From: Oscillospiraceae bacterium | GTDB lineage: Bacteria; Bacillota; Clostridia; Oscillospirales; Oscillospiraceae | NCBI GenBank assembly: GCA_017936205.1 | Contig: JAGBGB010000334.1 | Span: forward strand, 1 to 13,828 | Length of the DNA stretch: 13,828 bases | Reading direction: 5' to 3' | Shown here: in pieces, positions 11,920 to 13,828 of the stretch | How the letters are laid out: each line of letters begins with the position of its first letter | How positions within the stretch are numbered: position 1 is the first letter of the stretch | Notes under the pieces: generated by a model | What the model saw: only the letters and a program-made list of their open reading frames with translations | Told to the model about the DNA's origin: nothing | Databases searched by the model: none | Program-made: the position numbers and the translations under genes

Positions 11920-13617
11920 ATGGATTATTTGCAGAGATATGAGTTCTGGTGCGAGCAGGCTCCTCTGACAGAGGAAGAACGCACCACTGTGAGGGCGATG
12001 GTTCAGGATGATGACCGCAAGGGCTGCTTTGGTGCGGAACTGCAATTTGGTACTGCGGGTATACGTGGTATTATGGGGCTGGGAACCAATCGTCTCAATG
12101 ACTACACTGTCCGTCGCACTGCACAGGGTTTGGCAGCTTGGCTTTGCAGCACAGAGCTTCCCCAGAAGTGTGCTATCGGTTATGATTCCCGTCATAATTC
12201 CCGCCGCTATGCTGAGATTTGTGCTTGTGCACTGGCTGAGAAGGGGATTAAGGTCTTTGTATATCATGAGCTTGCACCGACTCCCATGCTGTCCTATGCG
12301 GTACGTCAGTTAGGTTGTGGCTGTGGCATCGTTGTGTCTGCAAGCCATAATGCCGGAGCGTATAATGGGATCAAATGCTATGGTCCTGATGGCTGCCAGA
12401 TGACCGATGAGCCTGCTGCTTTGGTTTATGAAGCCATTTCTGCTACTCCCTACTTCGTATTGCCCGTGGCGACCTTTGAGCAACAGCTTCAGGTAGGAAC
12501 GGTGGAGTACATTGCACCCGAACTGTGGGATCGGTATTATGATCGTGTTATGCAGGAACGGATCACAGAGGAATCTGCTGAGAATTTGAATGTACTTTAC
12601 ACTCCTCTTTGCGGAACCGGCAATAAGCCTGTCCGTGAGATCTTCCGTCGCATCGGAGCCAATGTGGATGTTGTAAAGGTACAGGAGCAGCCGGACGGGA
12701 ATTTCAAGACCTGCGAATATCCCAATCCTGAGACGGATGCAGCTTTGAACGAGAGCTATAAGATCGCTCGTGACACGCACCCTGACCTGATCCTTGGAAC
12801 AGACCCCGACTGCGACCGTGTTGCAGTTGCCATCCCGGTGGGAGATGACTTCCGCAAGCTTAGCGGCAACGAGCTGGGCTGCTTGCTGCTGGACTATGTT
12901 CTGGGTGAGCTGTCTGCTCAGGGCAAGCTGCCGAAAGAGCCTGTGGCTGTTCGTAGTATTGTTTCTACACCCATGGCTGATCGAATTGCGGCACGCTATG
13001 GTGTGAAGATGAAGGCTGTTCTTACCGGCTTCAAGTATATCGGTGGTGAGATCCTGAAGCTGGAGCAGAGCGGTGAAGAGGATCGCTTTGTGTTCGGCTT
13101 TGAAGAAAGCTGTGGTTATCTGAAGGGAACCTACGCTCGTGATAAGGATGCAGTGGTCGCTTCCATGCTTACCTGTGATCTGGCAGCCAAGCTGAAGAGA
13201 CAGGGCATGAACCTCGCACAGAAAATGGACGCTCTTTATGAGGAGCTTGGCTGGCATGAGGCTAAGGTCGTCAGCTGCGAGCTGACTGGTCCCAATGCAT
13301 TGGAGATCTCTGCGAAGTTTATGGCGGACTTCCGTGCTAATGTTCCTACGGAACTGTGCGGCATCAAGGTAACTGAGTTTACGGATTATCAGGCTCGCAT
13401 TACTCGGGATCTTGTTAGTGGGGAAGAAGTCCCCGTTGCTCTGCCCAAGTCTAATGTTGTGACCCTCGTTCTCGGGGATAAGGGCAGTGTGATCGTCCGT
13501 CCCTCCGGCACAGAGCCTAAGGTCAAGCTGTATTTGACTGCCGTGGATACGAATCGTGCAAAGGCTCAAGCTTTGTTGAAGGGTCTTGCTGAAGAAATGA
13601 GTGGATTTTTACCTTGA
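11920..13617 (+). CDS. Phosphoglucomutase / phosphomannomutase family enzyme
   Basis: An alpha-D-phosphohexomutase, probably interconverting glucose 1- and 6-phosphate (PgcA-like) for cell-envelope sugar nucleotides or storage polysaccharide; mannose phosphate cannot be excluded. The protein has 565 residues, typical of PgcA-type enzymes. Motifs occur in order: LQFGTAGIRG (41-50), the phosphoserine loop VSASHNAGAYNG with Ser142, the magnesium loop DPDCDR (295-300), the sugar-recognition loop GFEES (393-397), and the phosphate-binding loop RPSGTEPK (527-534). The usual Pro after SHN is Ala here. ATG 11920 is chosen over an in-frame ATG at 11902 because AAGGAG (11908-11913) fits it with six-base spacing and would lie inside the longer form. 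It appears to be a single-gene unit after a terminator, and its stop codon overlaps the next promoter. Confidence 0.94.
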   Translation: MDYLQRYEFWCEQAPLTEEERTTVRAMVQDDDRKGCFGAELQFGTAGIRGIMGLGTNRLNDYTVRRTAQGLAAWLCSTELPQKCAIGYDSRHNSRRYAEICACALAEKGIKVFVYHELAPTPMLSYAVRQLGCGCGIVVSASHNAGAYNGIKCYGPDGCQMTDEPAALVYEAISATPYFVLPVATFEQQLQVGTVEYIAPELWDRYYDRVMQERITEESAENLNVLYTPLCGTGNKPVREIFRRIGANVDVVKVQEQPDGNFKTCEYPNPETDAALNESYKIARDTHPDLILGTDPDCDRVAVAIPVGDDFRKLSGNELGCLLLDYVLGELSAQGKLPKEPVAVRSIVSTPMADRIAARYGVKMKAVLTGFKYIGGEILKLEQSGEEDRFVFGFEESCGYLKGTYARDKDAVVASMLTCDLAAKLKRQGMNLAQKMDALYEELGWHEAKVVSCELTGPNALEISAKFMADFRANVPTELCGIKVTEFTDYQARITRDLVSGEEVPVALPKSNVVTLVLGDKGSVIVRPSGTEPKVKLYLTAVDTNRAKAQALLKGLAEEMSGFLP

Positions 13618-13642
13618 CAAATTGCCTTTTTTGGGCTATGAT
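13614..13642 (+). promoter_or_regulatory. Sigma-A promoter of the T-box leader
   Basis: TTGACA (13614-13619) and TATGAT (13637-13642) are 17 bases apart, a near-perfect promoter. The -35 box overlaps the pgm stop codon (13615-13617). RNA would start about 13649, just before the T-box stem I. No terminator separates pgm from this leader. Confidence 0.85.
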
Positions 13643-13648
13643 ATAGCA

Positions 13649-13828
13649 GATCATGAAACACAATGACGGAGAGGAGTACCCATTTGAGTGCTGCAGAGAG
13701 GGAACGGTTGGTGGAAGTTCCTGTGTAAGAATGGGGAAGGTCGCTCCTGAGTGCGGTAGCTGAAGGCGAGTAAGCTGCTGCGGGTTCTCCCGTTACAGAG
13801 AGAAAGAGTGCCCGATTCAATCGGGAAA
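13649..13828 (+). ncRNA. T-box leader (5' part, cut by window end)
   Basis: The RNA shows the ordered T-box elements. Stem I has GGAG (13668-13671) pairing with CTCC (13744-13747) and CCCATT (13679-13684) with AATGGG (13730-13735). A GGAGTA-type element and the conserved GCAGAGAG lie on its left side. The apical loop GGTTGGTGGAA sits between GGAAC (13701-13705) and GTTCC (13717-13721). The TGAGTGCGG and GTAGCTGAAGGCGAGTAA segments follow, then a CGGG/CCCG hairpin (13781-13792), GTTACAGAG, and GAGTG at 13806-13810. The antiterminator with the tRNA-end-binding bulge lies outside. The specifier side reads GAAGGTCG. GTC (Val, 13740-13742) fits best because a purine follows it and codons ending in C are usual; GGT (Gly) is the alternative. 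Uncharged tRNA would allow read-through into a synthetase or amino-acid gene to the right. Confidence 0.9.

Noticed and set aside
12310..13569. Long open frame (419 codons) on the minus strand opposite pgm
   Set aside because: It lies fully antisense to a gene with a complete set of phosphohexomutase motifs; its translation resembles no family and no ribosome site stands out. It is a codon-usage shadow.

Overview
The window is a run of housekeeping genes from a low-to-mid GC Gram-positive bacterium, most likely a member of class Clostridia (an Oscillospirales/Ruminococcaceae-like lineage; this is an inference from gene order and protein style, since no rRNA is present). The YqfD sporulation protein, YqzL, MutS2, a Ser46-bearing HPr and a T-box leader are all typical of Firmicutes. 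Every gene lies on the + strand. I see no IS elements, CRISPR arrays, tRNAs, rRNAs or phage genes.

Left block (1-8036): the 3' part of yqfD, then phoH, ybeY, a GNAT acetyltransferase, era, yqzL, a 45-codon ORF, an M20/M28-like metallopeptidase, recO and mutS2. This is the classic yqfD-phoH-ybeY-era-yqzL-recO neighbourhood, but PgpH/YqfF and dgkA-cdd are missing, and the acetyltransferase and peptidase sit in the line instead. Most junctions overlap (ATGA or TAATG), so the block looks like one translationally coupled operon. Its roles are ribosome maturation and RNA metabolism (PhoH, YbeY, Era), recombination and ribosome/DNA quality control (RecO, MutS2), and sporulation (YqfD). The 45-codon ORF is a partial in-register duplicate of the peptidase's N-terminus and is the oddest item in the block.

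Middle (8037-8433): an HPr-family gene with its own strong sigma-A promoter, an inverted repeat near the predicted transcription start, and a terminator. It keeps His15 and Ser46, but its active-site loop is altered (Arg17 to Lys, Pro18 to Gln).

Right block (8453-11876): uvrC, rsmD, coaD and a coiled-coil protein of the family commonly found after coaD in Clostridia, ending at a strong hairpin terminator. A perfect-consensus extended -10 promoter lies inside rsmD and would drive coaD and the coiled-coil gene separately.

End (11877-13828): a phosphoglucomutase/phosphomannomutase gene, then a consensus promoter whose -35 box overlaps the pgm stop codon, and the first part of a T-box leader that runs off the window. 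The T-box probably controls an aminoacyl-tRNA synthetase or amino-acid gene just outside; GUC (Val) is the better of two specifier candidates.

The window is mostly well-known core genes. I found no convincing new multi-gene system. The items most worth checking are the duplicated peptidase N-terminus, the divergent HPr, the promoter inside rsmD and the truncated T-box.
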